From Haloimpatiens massiliensis (GTDB lineage Bacteria > Bacillota > Clostridia > Clostridiales > Clostridiaceae): a DNA stretch of 64,000 nucleotides. A program made the translations under genes and the position numbers. Below are positions 34,176 through 43,694 of the stretch, one piece after another (the stretch's first letter is position 1; every line of letters starts with the position of its first letter). Under the pieces are notes generated by a model. The model saw nothing but the letters and a program-made list of their open reading frames with translations. It was not told the origin of the DNA and made no database searches. The DNA is taken from positions 319,079 to 383,078 of the forward strand of contig NZ_LT854636.1 in assembly GCF_900184255.1 (NCBI RefSeq). Reading direction: 5' to 3'.

Positions 34176-35717
34176 TTAAATTATTGGTTTTCTCACTACG
34201 TCTATTACAGTACCATCCCTGTATTCAACTACAGCCACCACTTCATCTGTAAGTTCTATAGGCTTTGGTTTTCCTGTAATTTTTTCTGCAATATCCTTTA
34301 ATTCTTCTATAGTCATCACTGGTAAATTGGTCTTTTGTAATTTTTCCATTAAGTCTTTTCTATTTGGATTTACTGCTATACCTCTTTCTGTTACAATTAC
34401 ATCTATGCTTTCTCCTGGGGTAGTTACAGTAGTTACTCTGTCTTTTATTATTGGAAGTCTTGCTTTCATTAGGTTTGTAACTACTATGGCAAGTTTTGCA
34501 CCTGCTGCTGTATCACTATGTCCACCGGAACCTCCCATTATGATTCCATCAGAACCTGTAGTAACATTAACGTTGAAATCAGTGTCTATTTCTGTAGCAC
34601 CTAAAATCATAACATCTAGATTATTAGCTACACATCCTTTGTTATGAGGGTTTCCATACATGGATGCAGACATACCTTGATGCTTTGGATTATTTTTATA
34701 AGAATCTACTGCTTTTAAATCAAAGCATTGTACATCAAATATATTTCTAAATAAACCTTCTTGTAGCATTTCTACAATATATCCAGTAACTCCGCCAGCT
34801 GCAAAGCTTCCTACTACTTCTTCTTTCTTCATTATTTCCTTTAATTCTGCTGCCACTGCTAAAGATGTTCCACCAGCTCCAGTTTGGAATGATAATCCAT
34901 CCTTAACTAGTCCTGATGCCTTTATAACTTGTGAAGCCATCTTAGCTATTTTAAGTCCCACAGGATCCTTTGTTATTCTTGTAGTTCCTGAAACTATTCC
35001 TTTAGGATCCCCTATACTTTCTACCTTTACTACATAGTCTACATGATGCTGACTTATTTCTATTGGACATGCTGGATATGGAACTAAATTATCTGTTACA
35101 GCTACTACCTTATCAGCATATTCTGCATCTGGCGCTGCATATCCTAAAGAACCACAAGCTGCTGGTCCTTCTACTCCATTTATATTTCCGTAAGTATCTA
35201 CTGTAGGTGCTGCTATAAATGCCACATCTATATGTAAATCTCCACTTTCAATGGCCCTAGCTCTTCCTCCATGAGTATGCATTACAGCTGGTTTCTTTAA
35301 TAAGCCTAAGGAAATAGCTCTTGCCACAGGTCCTGACATGTAATTAGCATACACTCCTGTTACTACTCCTGATTTTATATGCTCTACTAATGATGCTTGT
35401 GTAGGGAATATAGAACTAGCTGCTATTGTTATGTCCTTTATTCCTCTTTTAGCTATAGCATCCACTACCATGTTAAGCACATGGTCTCCATTTCTTAAAT
35501 GGTGGTGAAAGGAAATAGTCATTCCATCTTTTATTTCTACTTTATCTAGGGCTTCTTCTATACTATTTAAAACTTTAGAATCTGTTGGTTTTACTGTCTT
35601 TACCTTTACAGATTTTATAGTCCTTTCTCCATCTTCAGCAAAAGCGCCTTTAAAAGGTTTTACTTCCTTATATCCTTCTATTTTTTCAGGTATTTCTCTA
35701 CCCAATACATTTTTCAT
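34176..35717 (-). CDS. citF: Citramalate/citrate lyase alpha subunit (acyl-carrier transferase)
   Basis: 513 residues of the citrate lyase alpha family, a CoA-transferase fold. It exchanges the acetyl group on the acyl carrier CitD for (3S)-citramalate (or citrate). Typical stretches include SFHHHLRNGDH and GGSGGHSDTAAGAKL. Because the cluster makes citramalate from glutamate, citramalate lyase is the likely role. The start follows AGAGGTG. Last gene of the pathway cluster. Confidence 0.93.
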   Translation of the reverse strand: MKNVLGREIPEKIEGYKEVKPFKGAFAEDGERTIKSVKVKTVKPTDSKVLNSIEEALDKVEIKDGMTISFHHHLRNGDHVLNMVVDAIAKRGIKDITIAASSIFPTQASLVEHIKSGVVTGVYANYMSGPVARAISLGLLKKPAVMHTHGGRARAIESGDLHIDVAFIAAPTVDTYGNINGVEGPAACGSLGYAAPDAEYADKVVAVTDNLVPYPACPIEISQHHVDYVVKVESIGDPKGIVSGTTRITKDPVGLKIAKMASQVIKASGLVKDGLSFQTGAGGTSLAVAAELKEIMKKEEVVGSFAAGGVTGYIVEMLQEGLFRNIFDVQCFDLKAVDSYKNNPKHQGMSASMYGNPHNKGCVANNLDVMILGATEIDTDFNVNVTTGSDGIIMGGSGGHSDTAAGAKLAIVVTNLMKARLPIIKDRVTTVTTPGESIDVIVTERGIAVNPNRKDLMEKLQKTNLPVMTIEELKDIAEKITGKPKPIELTDEVVAVVEYRDGTVIDVVRKPII

Positions 35718-35835
35718 TTTATCACCTCTAAATTCTGTTAAATAAATCCTTAACTCCTCTGTCTCTATTCAACATAATTTCAATTGTATTTTACCTCTAC
35801 ATATTGTAACTTTGCAAAATCACTCTATTTTTAAT

Positions 35836-35880
35836 CTTCAATTTCTTATTTTTAATTCTTAATTTTCAATTCTCAATTCT
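35836..35880. repeat. Short AATTCT-type direct repeats abutting the citE stop
   Basis: Loose tandem units of 7-14 bp: TTTTTAATTCTTAATTTTCA and AATTCTCAATTCT. They occupy the gap between citE and citF and run into the citE stop codon. Confidence 0.55.
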
Positions 35881-36751
35881 AAACAAGTCCTAACATTTTA
35901 GCCAATTCGTAAGTAGTTTTTGCTCTATTTATAACTGGAGCATCTACCATTTTTCCATCCAAAGAAAATACGCCTTTTCCTTCGCTTTCTGCTTCTTCTT
36001 TAGCTTCTAATACTCTTACGGCATGTTTTATTTCATCCTCTGTTGGTGCAAATACTGAATGAATTGTGTCTATTTGCCTTGGATTTATAGATGACTTACC
36101 TGTCATACCTAATCCTTTAGCTTTCATTGTATCTAGTCTTAGTCCTTCATAATCATTTGTATCTGTAAATGGAGTATCTATAGCATCCACTTTCATGGCT
36201 CTACAAGCTGTAGCCACTTTATTTCTTGCGTAAAGAATCTCATCACCCTGTTTAGTTCTCTTTACTCCGAAGTCTGAAGTTAAGTCTTCTCCTCCCAAAA
36301 GAACTCCTTCTATTCTCTTAGAGGCTCTTATTACATCATAAACAGTTTCAAGTCCAAAGGCAGTTTCTATTAAGGCAAATAATTTTATGCTACCTTCTTC
36401 AAATCCTTCTTCTCTTTCTATTTGACAAAGCTTGCTGTCCACTTCTTTTATTTGTTCTTCTGTAGCTTTAGGAACCATTATTACATCTGGCTTTACTCTA
36501 GCTATAGTATCTAAATCCTTTGGTCCGAATTCTGTATCTAAAGGATTTACCCTAACTACCACTTCTACATTAGAATAATCTACATTTTTAATAGCCTCTC
36601 TTACAAGTATTCTAGCTCCATCTTTTTCAGTTATGCTAACTGCATCTTCTAAGTCTAATATTATAGAATCTGAACCAAGAATGCCCGCGTTTTGAAGCAT
36701 TCCTGGATTGTTTCCAGGCATAAATAACATAGTTCTTCTTAATCTTTTCAT
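35879..36751 (-). CDS. citE: Citramalate/citrate lyase beta subunit
   Basis: 290 residues of the HpcH/CitE TIM-barrel family. It cleaves the carrier-bound citramalyl thioester to pyruvate (or citryl to oxaloacetate), regenerating acetyl-carrier. Landmarks: LRRTMLFMPGNNPGM, DSIILDLEDAV (acidic metal loop) and ALIETAFGLE. Followed by a 161-bp AT-rich gap before citF. Confidence 0.94.
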   Translation of the reverse strand: MKRLRRTMLFMPGNNPGMLQNAGILGSDSIILDLEDAVSITEKDGARILVREAIKNVDYSNVEVVVRVNPLDTEFGPKDLDTIARVKPDVIMVPKATEEQIKEVDSKLCQIEREEGFEEGSIKLFALIETAFGLETVYDVIRASKRIEGVLLGGEDLTSDFGVKRTKQGDEILYARNKVATACRAMKVDAIDTPFTDTNDYEGLRLDTMKAKGLGMTGKSSINPRQIDTIHSVFAPTEDEIKHAVRVLEAKEEAESEGKGVFSLDGKMVDAPVINRAKTTYELAKMLGLV

Positions 36752-36907
36752 ATTTTCACCTTCTCATTGTTTTTTCAATATCTATTTCTTAATCACTAAC
36801 ACCCAAATTTTATCTACTTTTTATAAAAAGTATTTTAACTCGATAAATTTTAAAATATGTTCACTTCATACAATTAAGTGCTGCTAATTCAGCATTACTT
36901 CTATTTC

Positions 36908-37174
36908 TTAAATAGTAGCTCTTTTAATGGCAGTCTCTACTCTTGCCTTTATTGTATAATCTAAAGCTCCCTTATCCTCTGCTTTTATCTTAACTTCTTC
37001 TACTCCCAATTCCTTTAGAGTATTCATTATAGTTTCTTTTATGGCTTCACCAAATTGTTTCATAACAATGCTATCAATTTCCACTTCTATACCGCCAGCC
37101 ATGTTTGGCATAACTGTTATCATCACATCATTTGATTCTAGTGTACCTGCTTTTGCTACCTTTTCTATTTTCAT
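36908..37174 (-). CDS. citD: Citramalate/citrate lyase acyl carrier protein
   Basis: 88 residues. KAGTLESNDVMITV carries the serine (Ser14) to which CitX/CitG attach the dephospho-CoA-like arm. It is the acyl carrier of the lyase complex CitDEF. The start follows AGGTGG. The accessory genes citC-X-G are ~8 kb away beyond the insertion element. Confidence 0.93.
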   Translation of the reverse strand: MKIEKVAKAGTLESNDVMITVMPNMAGGIEVEIDSIVMKQFGEAIKETIMNTLKELGVEEVKIKAEDKGALDYTIKARVETAIKRATI

Positions 37175-37307
37175 GTTTCCACCTACTTTTATATTAATTT
37201 AAAATCTATATTTTCTTTTAATGTGCAATCTCTTAGCACATCTAGCAAATTAATTCTTATTTCTAATTGTAATCCAAGGCAATAAGCTACCGTCATATCC
37301 CTGCTCC

Positions 37308-37380
37308 TTAAGGTACGTGAAAATAGAAAACAAGTCAAATATACTAGCATACTGACTTATTATTTATTTAACTGTCCTAA
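37308..37380. mobile_element. MITE-like element, family 2, short copy (73 bp)
   Basis: The ends TTAAGGTACGTGAAAATAG and TTATTTATTTAACTGTCCTAA resemble the family-2 termini, and the middle keeps GCATACTGACTTATTATT. Internally deleted. It sits in the gap between the mesaconase beta gene and citD. Confidence 0.65.
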
Positions 37381-37453
37381 CATAAGATAGAAATATTTCG
37401 ATAGCTAAGCTATGGAATAAATTAAAACGTAATATAAATATTATTACTTTTTA

Positions 37454-38014
37454 CTATTTATTTACAGAATCTAAATAATCCTTTTGTCCTTTTTCATAAA
37501 GGTTGTTTCCTTGGCTATCTATAACCACAACTACAGGTAAATCCTCTACTTCTAATTTTCTTACAGCTTCTGCTCCTAAATCTTCATAAGCTATAAGCTC
37601 TGCCTTTTTAACGCATTGTCCTATAAGAGCTGCTGCTCCACCTATAGCTGCAAAATATACTCCATTATTTCTAATTATAGCATCTATAACTTCTTTAGAC
37701 CTTAGTCCTTTACCTATCATACCCTTTAATCCATTATCTAAAAGTTTTGGAGCATATGGGTCCATTCTATAACTAGTAGTAGGACCTGCTGAACCTAGAG
37801 CCTTACCTGGTTTTGCTGGTGTTGGTCCAACATAGTATATTATAGCATCCTTTATATCCATAGGAAGCTCTTTTCCTTCTTCTATTAGATTTACAAGTCT
37901 TGCATGAGCAGCATCTCTAGCTGTATAGATAGTTCCTGATATAAGAACAGCATCACCTATTTTTAAATCCTTAACTTTTTCCTCAGTTAAAGGAGTAGTT
38001 ATTTTCTTTTCCAT
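37454..38014 (-). CDS. Mesaconase / class I fumarase-type hydratase, beta subunit
   Basis: 186 residues of the FumA C-terminal / TtdB family. Landmarks: ISGTIYTARDAAHARL and GPTTSYRMDPYAP. With the alpha subunit it hydrates mesaconate to (S)-citramalate in this context; fumarase or tartrate dehydratase activity is the family alternative. It starts 21 bp after the alpha gene, behind GGGGGAG. Confidence 0.9.
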   Translation of the reverse strand: MEKKITTPLTEEKVKDLKIGDAVLISGTIYTARDAAHARLVNLIEEGKELPMDIKDAIIYYVGPTPAKPGKALGSAGPTTSYRMDPYAPKLLDNGLKGMIGKGLRSKEVIDAIIRNNGVYFAAIGGAAALIGQCVKKAELIAYEDLGAEAVRKLEVEDLPVVVVIDSQGNNLYEKGQKDYLDSVNK

Positions 38015-38035
38015 TTTGTCTCCCCCTTACCCTTA

Positions 38036-38878
38036 TTAAAGTTCTACTTCTGCATGTCTTGTAGCATGACAATTGATATTTACTGCTACTGGAAGTCCTG
38101 CTATATGTGTTGCATAGGTTTCTATATTAACAGCTAATGCTGTAGTTTTTCCACCAAAGCCTTGTGGTCCTATACCTAATGCATTTATTTTTTCTAATAA
38201 TTCTTCTTCTAAATCTGCATAAAACTTATTTGAATTTTTTTCTGACACTGGTCTTATTAATGCTTTTTTTGCAAGATTAGCAGCTCTATCAAATGTTCCT
38301 CCTATACCTACACCTACTACTATTGGTGGGCATGGATTAGGGCCTGCTTCTTTAACAACCTTTAATATAAATTCCTTAACACCCTCTAATCCATCTGCTG
38401 GTTTTAACATCTTTATTTGACTCATATTCTCAGAACCAAATCCCTTTGGAGCTACAGTTATTTTAAGTTTATCTCCTGGAACTATATCATAATATATTAT
38501 TGCAGGAGTATTATTCTTTGTATTTACTCTATCTAATGGATCTTTTACCACTGATTTTCTTAAATATCCACTTACATATCCTTCTGCTACACCTTTATTA
38601 ATAGCTTCTTCTAGACTTCCTCCAACTATATGTACCTCTTGACCTATTTCTACAAATACACAAGCCATTCCTGTGTCTTGGCACATAGGCATTTTTTCAT
38701 CCCTAGCTATTTCAGAGTTTACTATTATTTTATCTAATATTCCTTTAGCTATATCCCAATCTTCTTTTTCCTTAGCTTCTTTAATAGTATTTTTTATATC
38801 ATCATTTAAATAATAATTGGCATCTATACACATTTTAGCTAATGCTTCTGTGATTTTTTCCACATTTATTTCTCTCAT
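38036..38878 (-). CDS. Mesaconase / class I fumarase-type hydratase, alpha subunit
   Basis: 280 residues of the Fe-S hydro-lyase alpha family. Candidate 4Fe-4S ligands lie in PMCQDTGMACVF, GPNPCPPIVVG and NINCHATRHAE. Oxygen-sensitive hydratase acting between methylaspartate ammonia-lyase and citramalate lyase. The ATG at 38878 is 8 nt after GGAGGG, better than the ATG two codons earlier. Confidence 0.9.
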   Translation of the reverse strand: MREINVEKITEALAKMCIDANYYLNDDIKNTIKEAKEKEDWDIAKGILDKIIVNSEIARDEKMPMCQDTGMACVFVEIGQEVHIVGGSLEEAINKGVAEGYVSGYLRKSVVKDPLDRVNTKNNTPAIIYYDIVPGDKLKITVAPKGFGSENMSQIKMLKPADGLEGVKEFILKVVKEAGPNPCPPIVVGVGIGGTFDRAANLAKKALIRPVSEKNSNKFYADLEEELLEKINALGIGPQGFGGKTTALAVNIETYATHIAGLPVAVNINCHATRHAEVEL

Positions 38879-38938
38879 TGACATTGCCCTCCTAGCTTTT
38901 TTAAATTTAAAACCTTAAACATATTTTAAAGTATTAAC

Positions 38939-39251
38939 TGACTATACCACAATAAGCATTATATTACCTGAATTATGAAATTTCTCTGGAATGACTTGCA
39001 TAAGAAGCAAAGGAACTGTTTAAATTTAATTTTAGAAATTCTTCTTTTAGACAGATAAAATTATCGTAAACCTGGCAAGGACGCCAGGCTAGCGAACCTG
39101 AAGCAGGACGCTGAATGTGAGCGTTAGATAATTTTATATGGCTAAAAGATTAGAATTTCTTAAATTAAATTTATTGTTCCGAGCTCTTATGCAAGTCATG
39201 GAGGAGAAATTTCATAATTCCATTACATTGTACCTTTTTGTGATTTAATCA
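38939..39251 (+). mobile_element. Palindromic MITE-like element, family 1, copy D (313 bp)
   Basis: Almost base-for-base like copy B, including the central GGACGCCAGGCTAGCGAACC, but with decayed ends (TGACTATACCACA / TGTGATTTAATCA) and no flanking duplication. It lies inside the glutamate pathway cluster between mal and the mesaconase genes and must be transcribed if the cluster is one operon. Confidence 0.87.
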
Positions 39252-39310
39252 TAGTATATATTAATTAAATATATTATCATAAAGGTTTTATACCATTAAG
39301 GTTTATATGC

Positions 39311-39354
39311 ACTTAAAAGGCAGTATGCACTCCTGCACAAACCGCCTTTTAAGT
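39311..39354 (-). terminator. Hairpin after mal
   Basis: ACTTAAAAGGC pairs with GCCTTTTAAGT, with inner TGCA-CTCC-TGCA pairing. The T-tract is inside the stem, so termination may be partial. It would split the cluster after the ammonia-lyase gene. Confidence 0.6.
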
Positions 39355-39368
39355 ATTAATGGATTATA

Positions 39369-40610
39369 TTATTTTCTTCTATTAACAAGAGCTACTACTC
39401 TGTTCATCTCATTGTTAACTATCATATATCCTTCATCAACGCCCATACCTGGTTTTGCAAGACATTGGTCTGCTCCACAAGCTATTGCTATATTAGTTGT
39501 AACTTCTGATGATCTGTTAGTTTCGTTACAAGTTCCTCCGCAGTATGCTCCTATTCCATTTTTCTTACAGTATAGAATTGATTCTATAACATTGTTTACT
39601 CCGCCTAAATCTGGAGTTTTTATTTGAAGCATATGTCCTGATTTGTTATCAGCAAAGAATTTAACGTCGTTATATGTATTACACCATTCATCTGCAACTA
39701 ATTCTACGTTTATTCCTCTCTTGTCTATTTCTGCTGTTAAGTCTCTTAAAGCTTCCATTTGTTTTTGTCTATCCTCTACGTCCATTGGTCCTTCTATTCT
39801 TAATTTAAATGGTTTTGCAGCTTCTCCTAATTTTTCTAGGTAATTAGCCATTTTATCAGTGTCATAATCAAAAGCCACTCCTATTGTTCCATATACATCT
39901 ATGTGGAATACTGGTGAATAACATTCACAAGTTCTTAGTTTTTGTACTCTTTCACTTAACCATTTAACATATTCTAATAATTTTGATCCATCTTTTCCTA
40001 ATTTTTCTTCTACGTTGTTTATTAAAGCATGAGGCATTACTTCAGCGCCTTTTATTATCATTTTGTCTGCATTGTCATATCTATCGTCACCTGATTGAGT
40101 GAATATAGGAATTCTCTTTATGTCAACTCCTGTGTTGTATTCATCTCTAACAACTTCTGCCATAGTAACTTTTTTAGCTTTTGCTACACCATCAAGTAAT
40201 GCTTGAGTTATTCCATATCTTATAGCAGTATGTAATCTTTTTCCGTTTACTTGCATTTTATCAAATTCTTCTGCTAATGATTTGAAGCTATCTAATTCTC
40301 TTCCTATTAGCTTTGGAGCTATTTCTTTTTCTATAACTGGAATAAAGTCTTTAGCTAAGAATAATGGATCTCTTCCGCCTGCTCCTGAATATTGAACTGC
40401 AGCACAATCTCCAAAAGCCACTTGACCATCTTCAAGTACTAACATTACTGATATAGATTCTCCTGCTTGTCTTACAGATTTAAATCCTTCAGTTACTGGC
40501 TCACCTACATATGTGAATCCATCATGTTTAGCTCCTTTTTTTATAGCTCTTTGGTCATCAAAATAAAATCCTGTTTTTCCTTCAGAACATATTACATCAA
40601 TAATTTTCAT
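39369..40610 (-). CDS. mal: Methylaspartate ammonia-lyase
   Basis: 413 residues, enolase superfamily. It eliminates ammonia from (2S,3S)-3-methylaspartate to give mesaconate. Active-site regions seen: HIDVYGTIG (His), LVADEWCNTYND (Asp metal ligand) and MLQIKTPDLGG (catalytic Lys). The length is the family norm. It follows glmE by 167 bp. Confidence 0.96.
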   Translation of the reverse strand: MKIIDVICSEGKTGFYFDDQRAIKKGAKHDGFTYVGEPVTEGFKSVRQAGESISVMLVLEDGQVAFGDCAAVQYSGAGGRDPLFLAKDFIPVIEKEIAPKLIGRELDSFKSLAEEFDKMQVNGKRLHTAIRYGITQALLDGVAKAKKVTMAEVVRDEYNTGVDIKRIPIFTQSGDDRYDNADKMIIKGAEVMPHALINNVEEKLGKDGSKLLEYVKWLSERVQKLRTCECYSPVFHIDVYGTIGVAFDYDTDKMANYLEKLGEAAKPFKLRIEGPMDVEDRQKQMEALRDLTAEIDKRGINVELVADEWCNTYNDVKFFADNKSGHMLQIKTPDLGGVNNVIESILYCKKNGIGAYCGGTCNETNRSSEVTTNIAIACGADQCLAKPGMGVDEGYMIVNNEMNRVVALVNRRK

Positions 40611-40777
40611 AGTTTTTCACCTGTCCCCTTTTCAAGTTTTAAACGTATATAATAAATTGTTTTTAATACTCCATTATAAACTATTTTCCTTAACATATAC
40701 TATATAAATTCTAAATTCGAACATTAAATTTAATTTATTTATAAAACTAAAATTATCTAACTTAATATTTATTTAAA

Positions 40778-42232
40778 CTATTTTTGAGGTCTTCCTACAA
40801 GTACTCCCCTACTTACAGCGAATATATCGTCTACTGTCATCTTAAAGCTTACTGGTCTTCCTTCAAATTTAGCTCTTTCTTCTAATTTTCTTCTATTTAT
40901 TTCTCTTATTTCTTCAGTTACTGGTAGATTTCCAAAATTCAAATATCTTACAGCACCATTATTGTCTCTAGCTGGCATCATTTTTCCTGCATTATATTTG
41001 CTTGGAGCAAATGGTATATCTATAACTCCTGCTTCAAAAGCTTTAACTGCTCCTATAGCTAAATCTCCATTACCTAATTCAAAAGTTTTATCCATCATAC
41101 ATTTTGTTTCAGCCTTTATAAGAGCTATTTCCTCTTGTAATTCTTTTGACATTGGAAGTCTTTGACCTCTTAGTAAGTTCAATGTCATCTTAGTGGCTCT
41201 TATACCCTGAGCATTAGCTTCTTTAGTTGGAACTCCTATAGCTTCATGTGGAGTCTTAACAATTACCTTTGTTGCTCCTGCAAGAGCTGCTGTAGCTGAG
41301 CCTGTAGATATAACTCCAAACGCTTTAGCTTCATCTTGTGGGAATCCTCCCATCCATTGATGGAATACTGTAGTTACATATACATCATGATATCCATATT
41401 CTCTTAAGTATTCTTCCATTTGTGATTCTAGTGCTCTTATAGCAGCTACGTCTTGAACTATGTTACCACATTGTCCATATCCAACAGTAATATTTTTAAC
41501 TCCCTGCTCTGCTGCTAATAATCCTTCTATTATAGCAACTGTGTTTGAAGTACTTGGTGGTACTAAAGTTCCTGTTAAAGGTCCAAATGGCTCTCTATTT
41601 ATAGTTATTCCTTGCTCAGCATAAAAACCAACTAATCTGTCACAATATTGCCAGTCTCTTATAGTTCTGTCTAGTGGAACATTTTTAGCATAAGGAACAT
41701 TATATGATATTCCACCACCTTCATTAGAAGTCCATCCACCTGCATGAATTATTTCTGAAAGCAATCTAGCATCTGGTGTACCGTGTCTTGCTTCTAGTGG
41801 TAAATTTACTGCCTCATAGATTTTTCTACATCCATGCACACCATGGTTTACTCCTGGGAATCCATTAAGTAGAGATCTTCCTGCTTTTCTACTTTCTTGT
41901 ATACCAATTTCACACTCATCATATCTATTTTGTCTTGTATAACTATCTATAGTTGATGGAAGTAAATCAGCTCCACCTTCATTTTGTAGGTGTGTTAATA
42001 ATTCTATGTGTTCATTTATTAAAGCAACTCCTGCTCTTGGTTGAGCTAATGTAACGCCTTCTTCTTTAGCTTTTTTTAGTTTAAAAGAGAAATTTTTATG
42101 CTCTGGAACTTTCTTAAGGTAGTCAACTGCTTCTTTAAGGTCAACTTCTTTACCTGTAGGCCATTGACTTAAAACCTCTTCTCTCATTTTGAAAAATTCT
42201 TCTTCAGTCCACTTTTTATTTTTTATATTCAT
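40778..42232 (-). CDS. glmE: Glutamate mutase epsilon (catalytic) subunit
   Basis: 484 residues. The TIM-barrel subunit of adenosylcobalamin-dependent glutamate mutase (methylaspartate mutase) binds glutamate and carries out the radical carbon-skeleton rearrangement to 3-methylaspartate. TRQNRYDECEIGIQESRKAG and LSEIIHAGGWTSNEGGG are typical. Works with the cobalamin-binding sigma subunit GlmS. It starts behind AGGGGGAA, 18 bp after glmL. Confidence 0.96.
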   Translation of the reverse strand: MNIKNKKWTEEEFFKMREEVLSQWPTGKEVDLKEAVDYLKKVPEHKNFSFKLKKAKEEGVTLAQPRAGVALINEHIELLTHLQNEGGADLLPSTIDSYTRQNRYDECEIGIQESRKAGRSLLNGFPGVNHGVHGCRKIYEAVNLPLEARHGTPDARLLSEIIHAGGWTSNEGGGISYNVPYAKNVPLDRTIRDWQYCDRLVGFYAEQGITINREPFGPLTGTLVPPSTSNTVAIIEGLLAAEQGVKNITVGYGQCGNIVQDVAAIRALESQMEEYLREYGYHDVYVTTVFHQWMGGFPQDEAKAFGVISTGSATAALAGATKVIVKTPHEAIGVPTKEANAQGIRATKMTLNLLRGQRLPMSKELQEEIALIKAETKCMMDKTFELGNGDLAIGAVKAFEAGVIDIPFAPSKYNAGKMMPARDNNGAVRYLNFGNLPVTEEIREINRRKLEERAKFEGRPVSFKMTVDDIFAVSRGVLVGRPQK

Positions 42233-42250
42233 TCTTATTCCCCCTGAATA

Positions 42251-43645
42251 TTAAACTTCTACTAAATATTTTTTCATAATTCTTACAGCCATATCTGGAA
42301 GTTCTTGTGCTAAAAGACCCATAGATGATAATATGTATGTCTTATCAATTAAAAACTTAGGATTTTTAGGCTTTAAAGATTGAGGACTTTCCATGGTAAA
42401 AGTACCTGCTTTTAATATTCCTCCTGGGTTTTCACTGTGAATAAGTACTCCCCCAGTTCCTATCATGTACTTAACTTCCATTAAATCCTTTCCTGTTTGA
42501 GTAAACACAACACCCATAGGAGAATAAACACTCTCTACTATGCCTGCATGCCTCTCCATAGCTATTTCTGTTGCCACTTTACCCATGGCTTCATCAAACT
42601 TTATTTCTTCTTCTGTACACGGAACCATTTTTATGTCTTCAGATCTTTTTTTACAGTTGCCTTCTACATCTATGTTTCTATCTTTATCATTTAAGTAGTT
42701 TCTTATTTTCCTTGTACCTGCTGCCTCCCAAAGTGAAACTGCTGAATATCTCATTCCCAAATCTCCTTCAACAGTTCTCTTAGCAACTGGTTCTTCAAGA
42801 CCTTTCATAGTTACTCCAGATTTAGTTGGTGCTCCTTCAGCTATTGAATGTATATCTGTAGTAGCTCCACCTATATCTACAACTATTAAATCTCCTACAC
42901 CTTCTTCTTCATCACTGCCTTCACTTAAAACTCTAGCAGCTTTAAGCACTGCCGCAGGTGTAGGCATCAATATACCACTTATGTAATTTTCAGCATTACT
43001 CATTCCTTTAGCTTCTACTATTTTATCCATAAATATTTTTCTAATTTCTTCTCTAGCTGGTTCCACATTTAGAACATTTAGTTTAGGCATAACGTTTTCA
43101 GTTATTCTGTAATATATATCTGTTCCACTAAACGCCTCTTCTATTTCATCATAAGCAACTTTATTACCTGCCACTACTATTGGAAGCTTTAATCCACTTT
43201 TTGCTATCATTCTAGCATTGTGAATTATACAATCCTTATTGCCTCCATCTGTTCCTCCTGCTAAAAGAATTATATCTAATTTAGAATTTCTTATCTCTTC
43301 TATTTCTCTAGAAGTTAATTCGTAAGTATATACTTTAAGTACCCTAGCACCTGCTCCAAGTGCTGCCCTTTTAGCTGCTTCTGCTGTTAGCTCTGGTACT
43401 AACCCAATAGCTACCATCTTTAATCCGCCTGCTGCTGAAGAACAAGCTAATTTATTAACAAAGTTAACTTCTTTACCTTTTAATGCGTCATTTAGTTTAC
43501 TATAAGCTTTGTCGAATCCTATCATTATATCGTCTTCAATAGTAGTAATATCTTTTGCTGTGGCTAATATTTCTTCATTTTCAATGTCCACTGCTGTCAA
43601 CTTAGTATAGGTACTTCCAAAGTCTATAAGTAAATATGCATCCAC
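42251..43645 (-). CDS. glmL: GlmL/MutL, glutamate mutase-associated ASKHA protein
   Basis: 464 residues. The N-terminal LLIDFGSTYTKLTAVD is an ASKHA-type phosphate loop and VVDIGGATTDIHS a second one. The family is encoded between the mutase subunits and is thought to act as a reactivating or repair ATPase for the B12 enzyme. The GTG start at 43645 is 8 nt after GGAG; a TTG six codons earlier is less well placed. Not related to DNA repair MutL. Confidence 0.92.
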   Translation of the reverse strand: MDAYLLIDFGSTYTKLTAVDIENEEILATAKDITTIEDDIMIGFDKAYSKLNDALKGKEVNFVNKLACSSAAGGLKMVAIGLVPELTAEAAKRAALGAGARVLKVYTYELTSREIEEIRNSKLDIILLAGGTDGGNKDCIIHNARMIAKSGLKLPIVVAGNKVAYDEIEEAFSGTDIYYRITENVMPKLNVLNVEPAREEIRKIFMDKIVEAKGMSNAENYISGILMPTPAAVLKAARVLSEGSDEEEGVGDLIVVDIGGATTDIHSIAEGAPTKSGVTMKGLEEPVAKRTVEGDLGMRYSAVSLWEAAGTRKIRNYLNDKDRNIDVEGNCKKRSEDIKMVPCTEEEIKFDEAMGKVATEIAMERHAGIVESVYSPMGVVFTQTGKDLMEVKYMIGTGGVLIHSENPGGILKAGTFTMESPQSLKPKNPKFLIDKTYILSSMGLLAQELPDMAVRIMKKYLVEV

Positions 43646-43694
43646 TGATACCACTCCAATCAACTAATTATCATTTGGCCTAGTTAGCATATTT

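Noticed and set aside
39307..39843. Plus-strand frames opposite methylaspartate ammonia-lyase
   Set aside because: Antisense shadows of a conserved enzyme; the composition mirrors the codons of the real gene.
42251..43645. DNA mismatch repair MutL
   Set aside because: The name overlaps, but the sequence has ASKHA phosphate loops and sits between glutamate mutase subunits; no GHKL ATPase motifs are present.
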